From Anastrepha obliqua (taxonomy: Eukaryota > Arthropoda > Insecta > Diptera > Tephritidae): a stretch of DNA of 64,000 nt. Location: NCBI RefSeq assembly GCF_027943255.1, contig NC_072895.1, positions 23,100,001 through 23,164,000 of the forward strand, in the 5' to 3' direction. Below are positions 55,301 to 64,000 of the stretch, piece by piece. The translations under genes and the position numbers were made by a program. Each line of letters starts with the position of its first letter. Position 1 is the first letter of the stretch. The notes below the pieces were generated by a model that was not told the origin of the DNA, did not search any database, and worked only from the letters and a program-made list of their open reading frames with translations.

Positions 55301-56070
55301 GAGGTCTCATAATGCTATCAAAACGGCGCTTTAGTGCTACGTGAGGAGTGCCAGAATGGCACTTCAACCATTTCACTTACCTACTGCCAAAAGTTTGCTT
55401 GAAATCGACAAACAGGATGTGCGCGTCTCAGCTGCATTCATAGCATTTTTCAAGAGTTTGCTTTAGCATAAAGTTTTGGCCAGTTGTTGATCGACCTGGG
55501 TGAAAGCCGTCTGGGTATTCACACAAAATTTTTTGATTTTTTCTGCTACCGCAGTTGGACGGAAAGCGGGAATTCGAGATAAGATTTTATATGTGGTGTT
55601 TAGGAGTCCGATTCCACGGTAGTTTTCACACTCCAATTTGTCTCCCTTTTTGGGAATAGAAGTTGCCAACTCTACAATCCCAGCTTTCGGGATGCAACCT
55701 CCGGGCGCCATATTCTAGAAAGAAGTGTAGTAGAACTTGAAGTCCGTTCGCGTCGACCATCTGTGTGATTATACCAACTACTCCAGACGCCTTATTGTTA
55801 CTCATATGAGAAATAGATTTATGAAGTTCCATCAAAGTTGTTTTCGGCTCTTCTGCTTTATTGTCGGGTGTAAAGTTTATGGGAGCCGATGCGTTTGTTG
55901 TAACGGGGTTGTGTAGGTCCGAAAAGAATTCTTTCCATTCCTTTCTATATTCTGCTTTTTATATTCTCACACTTTCTTCCGATATCTTCATTTTGCCATT
56001 TTGCAAATGCGGATCATACTGGTTTGAAGAAATATTCTGCCATTTGTAGGGTTTGCAAGTTGTCCTTTGT
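55301..56070 (-). pseudogene. RTE-like LINE copy 1, upstream part: linker and RT fingers
   Basis: On the minus strand: RKEWKEFFSDLHNPVTT (about 55950-55900); a 69-residue frame with LHKSISHMSNNKASGVVGII (the NNKa.G.DGI block); then in another frame GGCIPKAGIVELATSIPKKG and DKLECENYRGIGLLNTTYKI. After it DGFHPGRSTTGQNFMLKQTL and ILFVDFKQTFG complete the fingers. All are typical of RTE-like LINE reverse transcriptases. A stop and three frames are needed. The downstream part is at 54000-54930. Confidence 0.85.
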
Positions 56071-56689
56071 CCATTTTGGTCTCGTTAAAACTTTTTCTTG
56101 CATTTGCACCGATTTTTTACAATAATTTTTTAAATTAATTATATTCCTCAAATTGCAAATGCGCGAAATCCTAGAAATGCAGTTTTACTATATTCTTCGT
56201 ATATTTAAAAATTATTTAGCTTTTTTCGCACGGTGTAGTTACTCGAATTTTACGTGCCATTAAGTCATTTCGATTCATCCCTTTTCAAGCACATTCTGAC
56301 ACATTTTTGAGCATTCTTTCACGTATGTTTGTATGCATTTTCGAAAACTCGATTCTTGTCACGTTCGACTAACTAAATTATGCTCTTAATTGAACACGCC
56401 GCCGCATACTCTTTCGAAATTCTAACGTAGCGCTTCCGCTAACAATTTAGCACTTCAATGAAGGAATTAGAGAAGAGAGATAAAAAATGGCAAGCTAGGA
56501 AATAAAAATTTAATATAAAAAAGAAGGAGAAATTCTGAGTCTGCTTTAAGCCTTTTCGCCACAGGTTCAAACTAAATGTATGGAGTAAGGCTTGTGACTA
56601 ACCGACTAAGCTGTGAAAGTTTTTTTCAAGTTAAACATTTCTATATTATAATAAGAAATTTTGTGTTGAACGAAGCTATTTTCCACTAA
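56071..56689. other. No gene seen between two LINE copies
   Basis: Unique AT-rich DNA. Neither LINE copy can be followed into it. Confidence 0.5.
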
Positions 56690-58170
56690 TTGTCGACCGC
56701 AGGGAAACTTGGACATTTAAGTATTCCTATATAAGCAAGTTTAACATTTCTTTCTCGGGCTAACCTGCGCCAATTCGACGCATCAAGTGAAGCGCAGTCC
56801 TTCTCCACCTAATATTTCGAACGCAAAGGATGCCTTCCTCTTCCTCTGCTACCACCAGCTGGTACCGCATCGAATACTTTCAGACTCGGCGCGTTTGAAT
56901 CCATTCGAAAGACATGAGCGATCCAACGAAGCCGCTGGATCTTTATTCGCTGCGCTATGTCTATGTCGTCGTAAAGCTCATGCAGCTCATCGTTCCATCG
57001 CCTGCGATATTCGCCGATGCCATCGTGCAAAGGTCCAAAAATCTTGCGCAGAATCTTTCTCTCAAAGACTCCAAACGTCGCCTCATCGGATGTTGTCATC
57101 GTCCACGCGTCTGCGCCATACGTTAGGACGGGCATGATGAGAGCCTTGTAGAGTGTTAGAACTAGAGTGGAGAGAGAACTTTACTACTCAATTGCCTACT
57201 TAGTCCAAAGTAGCACTTGTTGGCAAGAGAGATTTGTCGTTGAATTTCAAGGCTGACATTGTTATCGGTGTTAATGCTGGGTTCTAAATAAAAGAAGTCT
57301 TTAACAACCTCGAAATCATAACTGTCGACAGTGACGGGGGTGCCGATACGCGTGTGCGCCGACTGTTTGTTTGAAGACAGGAGGTACTTCGTTTTGTCCT
57401 CGTTCACCAACAAACCCATTCGCTTTGCCCCTTTATCCAGTTTGGAGAAGGCAGAACTTACAGCGCGGTTTTTGAGGTCTATGATTTCAATATCACCGGC
57501 ATACGCCAACTATTGTATGCTCTTATAAAATATTGTGCCTGAGCGATTAAGTTCTTTCGCGCGCACGATCCTCTCCAACAAAAATCACATGAGAGCGAGT
57601 CACCCGGTCTGAAACCTCGTTTGGTATCAAACGGCTAAGACTGGTCCTTCCCAATTCTGACGGCGCTGCTGGTGTTGAGCAACGTCATCTTGCAAAGCCA
57701 TATTCGTTTTGCGGGGATACCAAATTCAGACATCGCGGCATACAGGTAACTCCTTTCCGTACTGCCGAATGCAGCTTTGAAGTCGACGAAAAGATGGTGT
57801 GTGTCGATTCTCAGGGGTATTTTCCAAGATTTGGCGTATTGTGAATATTTGGTCGATGGCAGACTTTCCAGGTCTAAAGCCACACTGATAAGGTCCAATC
57901 AGTGGCTTGACGGTGGGCTTCAGCCTTTCACACAATACGCTCGCTAGAACCTTATACGCGATATTTAGACGACTAATCCCGCGCTAATTGGCACAGATTG
58001 CAGGATCGCCCTTCTTATGGATTGGGCAGAGTACACTTAAATTCCAATCGGCAGGCATGCCTTCATCCGACCATAGTTTGCATAGAAGCCGATGCATGTA
58101 CCTTACCAGTTCCTCGCCGCCGCATTTGAATAGCTGAGCCTACAGTCCGTTAACGCCTGCGGCTTGTGAC
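56690..58170 (-). pseudogene. RTE-like LINE copy 2: RT to C-terminus
   Basis: Minus-strand blocks in order: FKCGGEELVRYMHRLLCKLW and SDEGMPADWNLSVLCPIHKK (about 58130-58010); then KPTVKPLIGPYQCGFRPGKS and IDQIFTIRQILENTPEN (frame 57935-57726). THHLFVDFKAAFGSTERSYL and SSAVRIGKDQS come from frame 57898-57635. The frame 57509-57162 has RAVSSAFSKLDKGAKRMGLL and FEVVKDFFYLEPSINTDNNV. The frame 57135-56809 has TYGADAWTMTTSDEATFGVF, WNDELHELYDDIDIAQRIKI and FDAVPAGGSRGRGRHP. The YADD site is disrupted (MAYAGDIEII). The C-terminal part is close to the + fragment at 19330-19720, so those two are one family. Confidence 0.88.
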
Positions 58171-58699
58171 AGAGAGTAATCACGGGCATGAAGAACCAAG
58201 TGTTGGAATAGATGTTGTCTAAAAGCGGTCGCCTCTCGATAGTTAATGGAAAACCTACGAGCGTATTTCTGCCATCGAAAAGCTCTTCATAAGAAACATT
58301 TGTTGTTCGTAAGCGGTATAAAACTGTTTGTGGAATAACAACCAGTGTTGTGAAACAACACAAATAGGAGGAGGCCCTCAACCAAATCGTTCACAGTGGG
58401 GTGTAAACGCCAGCTGCGTAAATAATTTCCACAGAAATCCTCAATAAAACGTTGGCAATTTTAATAACAATTTGCTGAGTTTTTATAAATTATATGCAAA
58501 GTGAGAAATTTTCACTTTCATGCTATTTATTGGGAAAGTAACTATATTTTTATAGGGAAATAATGGAGATTAGAAGTACAGAAGACAATTTGCCAAAACT
58601 TGTCAAATTACAGAGGTGCTTTAGTTTCTTCGCGTTTTGTATAAAATATTCCATTTAAATTGATTCCTATGTTGCAAGTTTGGCGTGTTTAAGAGCATT
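58171..58699. other. No gene seen; possible LINE linker remnant
   Basis: A 92-residue minus frame (58381-58103) overlaps the start of the LINE copy and has no motif upstream of it. The rest is AT-rich. Confidence 0.4.
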
Positions 58700-58700
58700 A

Positions 58701-59895
58701 TTTTTTTTTTGTCGGGACAGATTAGCAAGAGCAGCACTCAGACATTAATTAAGTCCATTGTACTGCACTCAGCTTCCCTTTTTCATTTTTTTTAAATCTA
58801 CTCGACCTCCGAAGAAATCTGAGTAGATCTTGTGGTTTCAAGGAGCCAAGGAGGCCGCTTCTTAACACATCAGTGCCAAAGACCTCAAGCCCGATACGAG
58901 CAAAGGCGGGGCAGACGCACAGAAAGTGGTCCACCGTCTCATCCTCCTCTCCACATGCTGAGCAGAGGCCACTGTCTGAGATGCTTACTTTTTTCTTGTG
59001 CTTCGCCCGTCGAAAGTGGCCCTTCATCAGTCCAACCAGCTGCCTACAGTCATTTCTGCTTAATAACAGGAGCATCTGCGACAGTCGGTCGGACATGACA
59101 GCTAACATCAGTTTTGTCTATTTGCAGCTTCTCTCAGCCTGCCAAGCTCGCTTGTGGGTTAAAATAACCCGTTTGATAACCGTGACTTTGATGGCTGCAG
59201 AAGGGAGTGGCAGAACGGGCTCAGGGCCAAAAAAGTTGGCCTCAGAGCCCATCCTAGGTAAAGAATGAGAGATCTTATTACCTGCGATAGCCACGTGTCC
59301 TAGGACGCATGTTAGCATCTGGCTATTATGTCTACCGACATAGTTCAGCCTGAATTTGCAGGAATCGACTACCCTTGAAGTGGTTGGAGGGCTGTCTAAG
59401 GCCATGAGCGCAGTTTGGCTGTCGCTGCGGATACATACAGATCTGCCTCTCCCTTTGTTTTCCACAACAAAGTTCATGGCTTCTTGAACAGCATACACCT
59501 CCGTTTGAAACACAAATGCATACATTCCAAGAGCAAAGTGCAGTTTTGTCCCGCTGGATTCCATGCTCGGTCCTGGAGCCATCCGTGAAAATGCGAAAAC
59601 AGTGTTTGCCGGGCTCATTTTCAGAGTTTGACCGCAACTGAGCCTCTGGCAGCACCACACTGTATCTCTTATCAAACGGGACTCTGGATGCTATGGAGTC
59701 AAGGGGCATGGCAAGAACAGTTGGATCGAAGTCCATGCCTACTCTGTTGTCCAGTGCCGCACAGGGGCCGTGCCAATTCCCGCACCAATTCCCATTGCGT
59801 TTCAGCCTGCAGATGGCCTCAAAGCCTCTCCTTGGATGAAAACATCAAGTGGTAGTAGACTAATCAGGTCATTAACTGAGAAAAAAGACAAACAG
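58701..59895 (-). pseudogene. LINE family H: best-preserved RNase H and zinc knuckle, poly(A)
   Basis: Two long minus frames meet with one shift near 59540. The first (59736-59332) has CFRIFTDGSRTEHG, the first RNase H Asp. The second (59675-59118) has YAFVFQTEVYAVQEAMNFVV (Glu), CIRSDSQTALMALD (Asp), then CVLGHVAIAGNKISH with the terminal His block, where the last Asp is changed. A 119-residue frame at 59108-58749 then gives GLCSACGEEDETVDHFLCVC and PAFARIGLEVFG, a complete Cys-Cys-His-Cys knuckle, and stops at 58749. The minus strand ends in an A-run at 58701-58711. The low number of lesions makes it the youngest LINE insertion here. It is 5' truncated before the RT core. Confidence 0.9.
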
Positions 59896-61003
59896 TTTGA
59901 AATAATCCAAATTTAAATCTCGCAATACTCCAATAGCGCATTGAAGGCAAATACACAGTTCCCGCGTCAAGTTGCGTGGAAGCATAAATATTCATGTAAA
60001 CAAACTTAAGCGCTACTTAAGAACTCTACGCACATAACTCCCTTCTAAGTAAAAGTATAACACCGAAAGACGAAAGAATGCAAAATATTAAAGACACACA
60101 AGTAGAAGCATAAATATTACAGTTATAGCCAGACACACTTGTCTACTTGAAAAACATACAAATATGTTGCGCAGATCAAATAAATTTATGAAAACGGTTG
60201 AACAAATTTTTGGAGTGCGCGCGCTCCAAAAGGCAAAGAAGAAGACAAATATTGAAAAAAAGCAAAAGTAGCGCAAAGTTAGTGGCACTTAAAAGTTGCA
60301 CACAGACAACAAGTAAATAGGAGGAGTGGCAGCAACAGACTGAAGAAGTACCGGCGTCAAAAGTAAATCACGAAAGTTTTCGCATTTCTCCGAAAAAGTA
60401 GTTCGGTGCTTTTTATTGTGTAAATTGGCAAATGTGTATTGTGTACGCTTGTATGTGTTTGCTCATGAAAATATACAAATAAAAACTATTTTTTTTTTGT
60501 TATTGTCTTTTTTCGCTGCTGCTTTCCTTTTTAGTTATTGCTTTATTTGCTTGTTCGAAGCCAACACAGGATATATGAGCACACACATACACATACACGC
60601 TCACGTCGAAAGATAAACAACTTGTTTGTGTGAGAAGGTCCTTTGTGAATACACACACAAACACATAAGCCGCCGTGACAGGAAAGCGAACTACAGCAAG
60701 AACAGATGCCAAGGAAAATAGAGAAGTAGAGAAGAAAAGTGAACGAGAGCACAGAAGGTGACATGGATTCTGAATAAACAAAAACCGATTGTTTCAAAAT
60801 CGCATACGCACACATCTTTCTTGCATACACGCACATAGACACACATACATGTGTAGATAGAGGGAAGTAATAACAGCTGTTTTCTACAAGCGCTACAAAG
60901 TTTAGCGGGAAGCACTTGTTTACTTGGATTTGTTATTTTTGTTTTTTTTGTTTACTCTCCTAGTAATATTTATTGAAAGCCTGAGAGGAATATATTGAAC
61001 TTG
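59896..61003. other. Host-like unique DNA, no gene seen
   Basis: CA runs at 60575-60605, 60645-60665 and 60808-60852 generate Cys/Val-rich minus frames (60500-60915), which I discard. Balanced composition and absence of element ends suggest old single-copy DNA. Confidence 0.45.
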
Positions 61004-62330
61004 TACAGGGTGGTTCATACAGGATTAGGACCATCAAAATTTTTAAATAGATTTTGTTTTTTTTTTTCTACCAAAAAACTTCATAGACTATTTTTCAATT
61101 GAAAGCTTGAGAGGAATATATTGAATTTATACAGGGTGATCCACACAGGATAATGACCATGAATATTTTGAAATAGATTTTGTTTTCCTTTGTTCCAACG
61201 AAAAAAACTATTGAATATTTTTCAGTTGAAGCTTGAGAGGGATATATTGAGTTTATACAGGGTGATCCACACAGGATTAGGACCATGAATATTTTTAAAT
61301 CGATTTTTTGTCTTTTTCCAACGAAAAAACATTCAATGAATACTTCTTAATTGAAAGCTTGAACTGAATTTATACAGGGTGATCCATACAGGATTAGGAC
61401 CATGCATATTTTTAAAAAGATTTGTTTGTCTTTTTCCAACGAAAAAAACTTCCTTGAATATTTTTCAATTGAAAGCCCGAGAGGAATATATTGAATTTAT
61501 ACAGGGTGGTCCCTACAGGCTTAGGACCATGAATATTTTTAAATAGATTTTTTTTCTTTTTTCCAACGAAAAGCACTTCATTGAATATTTTTCAATTGAA
61601 AGCTTGAAAGGAACATATTGAATTTATACAGGGTGATCCATGCAGGATTAGGACCATGAATATTTTTAAATAGATTTTGTTTTCCTTTGTTCCAACGAAA
61701 AAAACTTCATTGAATAGTTTTCAATTGAAAGCTTGAGAGGAATATATTGAATTTATACAGGGTGATCCACACAGGATAATGACCATGAATATTTTGAAAT
61801 AGATTTTGTTTTCCTTTGTTCCAACGAAAAAAACTATTGAATATTTTTCAGTTGAAGCTTGAGAGGGATATATTGAATTTATACAGGGTGATCCATACAG
61901 GATTGGGACCATACAAATTTTTAAATAGATTTTTTTCTTTTTTCCAACGAAAAAACTTCATTGGTTATTTTTCAATTGAAAGCTTGAAAGGAATATATTG
62001 CATTTATACAGGGTAATTTATGAATTTATACAGGGTAATACAGTCCATGAATATTTTTAAATAGATTTTTGGTCTTTTTTCCAACGAAAAAAACTTCATT
62101 GAATATTTTTCAATTATTTTTTTTGTCTTTTTTTAACGAAAAAACTCTCATTAATTATTTTTCCCCGAAAAAAAAACTTCATTAAATATTTCCCAATTTA
62201 TTTTGTTTCTGTTTTTCAACGAAAAAAAAACTTCATTGAATATTCTAAATTGATTTTTTTGTGTTATTGCAACGAAAAACTTCATTGAATATTTTGCAAT
62301 ATTTTCCCCACTTTTTTCAACGAAAAAAAC
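61004..62330. repeat. Satellite of about 126-bp monomers built on a mariner-like terminal motif
   Basis: TACAGGGTG or TACAGGGTA begins at 61004, 61130, 61256, 61373, 61500, 61627, 61756, 61882, 62007 and 62029. Each is followed by (A/G)TCCA(T/C)ACAGGATTAGG, then CCATGAATATTTTTAAATAG, T-rich spacer, CCAACGAAAAAAACTTCATT and a GAAAGCTTGAGAGGAATATA block. CAGGGTG..CCATAC..GGATTAGGACC has the layout of a Tc1/mariner terminal repeat, like CAGGGTTGGCCATATTAAAC at 23407. After 62040 the units decay to the AACGAAAAAACTTCATT part only. The minus frames over 61095-61286 and 61721-61912 are nearly identical, 626 bp apart, which is five monomers. Confidence 0.93.
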
Positions 62331-62339
62331 TTCAATTGA

Positions 62340-62530
62340 CGTTTTTCCTTATCTCATCGCAGAAAACTTCATTCAAATACCATCCACGGCCGTCTCTGCT
62401 GTAGCGCATTCTGTCAACCCCAAATTTTTCGGTACATTTTCGATAGTTTATCTAATTTATCTCATCAATAGCAACTTCGATTGCATGATTCAATTCCTAA
62501 ATCGTCCGCTCATGGTTGGCGTAACATTTA
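62340..62530 (-). pseudogene. Tc1/mariner-type transposase C-terminal remnant next to the satellite
   Basis: The minus strand reads ELNHAIEVAIDEIN, a stop, then KCTEKFGVDRMRYSRDGRGW and YLNEVFCDEI. The first block equals ALKHEIEVAIHEIE at about 39680 in another element, and 'GRGWYLNEVFC' corresponds to the usual SRGGHLxdIIFH ending. The segment follows directly after the last satellite unit, as expected if the array grew from the 3' end of this element. Confidence 0.72.
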
Positions 62531-63189
62531 TTATTAAAAAAAATTGTCTTGAGGAAGCCAAAAGAGTAGCTTCTAAATTGCTTCTAATTGAGCTTAGCGC
62601 TAATTACACAGTCCGACAAATTTTGATCTTTTTTCGCAATAGAGCAACCAAGATATGTATATTTCTGAAAAAGGGCATCAAGTTGATAATTTTTGCGGCA
62701 CAAAGTTATGCTATTCTTTTTTCCCCTTCACAAGTTAAGATACGCAAAATTGGCATTGTGCAGTAAGTACTAACCCTTGAAGAGCTAAAGCCTTGGTGGA
62801 AAAGCCGAGGAAAAGTTGATTCATTTAAGCGGTTAATCGATTCGCACCAGAACTTCGGATCGGCACTTTGATTCCTTTTCCAAAGTTGTTTAAGATTTTC
62901 ATAAATTTTTTTCATAAACCGCATTACTAACAAATTTATCGAAAATAACTTAATGATGCCTTCGGAGAAAGCATTGCTTATGGAAAAATAGTGGCGATTG
63001 GTAAGCAAAAAAAACTTCCGTTGCGGTCTCAAAACAGAATATAAAAAAATACGAGCCATTCATACGACTAGCGCGTGGAAGCTGGCTCCGCTGTGGCGAC
63101 TTTTGTTCAATTTCGATATTTCAAAAGAAATTATCCAATGATGTTGCTCAATTGAAATTCAGTGCTTTGATCGCTGCTTGACTATTAAT
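62531..63189. other. Unassigned; 117-residue minus frame 63059-62706
   Basis: The frame reads YENLKQLWKRNQSADPKFWC, then INRLNESTFPRLFHQGFSS. A 'fW..iN.lnkStfP' order occurs in the endonuclease-to-RT linker of some LINEs, but I cannot confirm it. A + frame at 62485-62766 overlaps on the other strand. Neither is called as a gene. Confidence 0.35.
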
Positions 63190-63590
63190 AAAAATGTTAA
63201 GGTTTGCCGGAGGTAAGCCCTTTAGGCTCAGCGTTTTTCTGCTTTGTCTATACCGCAGGTCTCCGTTTGGAAGGCATTGAACCGATCTGGGAGTCTAAAG
63301 AAGAAACTTAAGGATAATTATTCAGAGTGTACTCCCGGTTTAGTACCATTGTCCATCTTTGAGCCATCAGTATAAATATGGTGAATACAAACATCTGATC
63401 TGCTAATCGTTTTGTCGGGTATTAGTATTTTACAGTATTTTTTCAGATCTATCTTGGGAACCAAATAGTCTGCTTTCGATGCGTCTTGCAAGTGTTCCAC
63501 AGATATTAAAACTGACGTGTTTTCTTTGGTTCTAGAAGCAGATGTGACCGCTATACCTTTAATATATTGTAAAGGATTTTCCAATAAGAC
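63190..63590 (-). pseudogene. LINE fragment: start of RNase H
   Basis: An 88-residue minus frame (63584-63318) ends HHIYTDGSKMDNGTKPGVHS, the first RNase H Asp block. It is preceded by DKTISRSDV-type sequence and followed, in another frame, by FRLPDRFNAFQTET near 63290-63250. Both ends are truncated; the upstream border abuts the mariner remnant. Confidence 0.8.
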
Positions 63591-63599
63591 GAGTTATTT

Positions 63600-64000
63600 T
63601 GATATTCAAAGAAAAATGCTTTTTTGTAATATAAATGATCGGATGCTTATTTCATTATATAGAGGAAGGTATGGCGTTAATAGCGGAAAATAACATCAGG
63701 CAGGTGACCATCACGACCACGCTTACAGGACAATATCCTTTTCATGAAATTTTCCTTAACCGAATTGCGAAGTGGCTGCCCTATGTCCTCGATAGCCTCA
63801 CGAATTCCATCTTTGAGGACTTGAATCGACCCTGGGCTGTTGGCGTCGACCTTCTCATTCCCGTGGCCCCACGTTATCCAGATCAATACCATCCAATTCC
63901 GGCCATAAAAAATCGTTAATCATCTCTCGATAGCGATAGATAACACCTGTTATTGGAAAACCCTTAATATGTCAATGGTTGGCATATGTGGGATCACTTC
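63600..64000 (-). pseudogene. Tc1/mariner-type transposase remnant, runs to window edge
   Basis: The minus strand has FLWPELDGIDLDNVG near 63900-63860. After a deletion it continues with LKDGIREAIEDIGQPLRNSV, KENFMKRILSC and GRDGHLPDVIFRY, the last coding block before the stop at 63677. The WFQQDGATCH and SCDLTPLDFF blocks with the second and third Asp are deleted. It is the same superfamily as the copies at 39533 and 40230, but its ending (GHLPDVIF) differs from both. Confidence 0.8.

Noticed and set aside
60500..60915. Cys/Val-rich minus frames
   Set aside because: They arise from CA/GT microsatellites read in different frames.
61095..61912. Two near-identical 63-residue minus frames as a duplicated small gene
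   Set aside because: Both are readings of the 126-bp satellite; identity comes from higher-order repetition.
62706..63059. 117-residue minus frame as a host gene
   Set aside because: No start context or conserved motif; a loose resemblance to a LINE linker is the only hint.
1..64000. LTR retroelements, endogenous viral copies, tRNA or rRNA genes
   Set aside because: I looked for protease/integrase motifs, paired long terminal repeats and tRNA box sequences and found none I could support by eye.

Overview
The window looks like non-coding DNA of a higher dipteran, plausibly a tephritid-like fly with a large genome. That is an inference. It rests on AT-rich sequence dotted with CA and CATA microsatellites, many decayed LINEs that carry an RNase H domain, and several Tc1/mariner lineages. 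I see no rRNA, tRNA, LTR element, virus, CRISPR array or prokaryotic-style operon. The one stretch I would call host coding is a 146-bp internal exon on the + strand at 24381-24526, with a good acceptor and a GTGAGT donor. Almost everything else is then probably intron or intergenic sequence filled by mobile elements.

Layout. 1-9.3 kb: fragments of three LINE families, a TTAA-flanked MITE (2550-3273) and host-like sequence. 9.3-17.1 kb: a LINE fragment, then a longer LINE (13160-17065, minus) split by a Transib DNA transposon (13904-15978) whose ends, target duplication and RAG1-like transposase remnants are all visible. 18.2-21.1 kb: four LINE pieces and a second TTAA MITE with near-perfect 30-bp inverted ends. 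22.3-24.1 kb: a LINE split by a 361-bp mariner derivative. 24.4 kb: the exon. 25.2-26.9 kb: a degenerate A-rich tandem array. 28.7-32.1 kb: a mariner remnant and two tandem arrays, the second with a period of about 126 bp. 33.6-37.3 kb: two LINEs, each split by a different mariner-type element. 39.1-41.7 kb: T-rich low-complexity DNA holding two internally deleted mariner-type elements. 41.9-47.1 kb: Jockey-like and RNase H LINE remnants. 48.8-53.6 kb: a mariner fragment, two MITE-like fragments and a LINE 3' half. 54-58.2 kb: two RTE-like LINE copies in the same orientation, one interrupted by an opposite-strand LINE tail. 58.7-59.9 kb: the best-kept LINE end, with a poly(A) tail. 61-62.3 kb: a satellite of about 126-bp monomers built on a mariner-like terminal motif, beside a transposase C-terminus. 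63.2-64 kb: a LINE RNase H piece and a mariner C-terminus running toward the window edge.

No transposase or reverse transcriptase here is intact; every one has frameshifts, stops or deletions. The window is best read as a nested insertion record, in which several events can be ordered because target duplications and interrupted reading frames can be rejoined conceptually. The strongest observations are the complete Transib insertion, the single exon, the transposon-end satellite with higher-order structure, and a group of TTAA-flanked MITEs.
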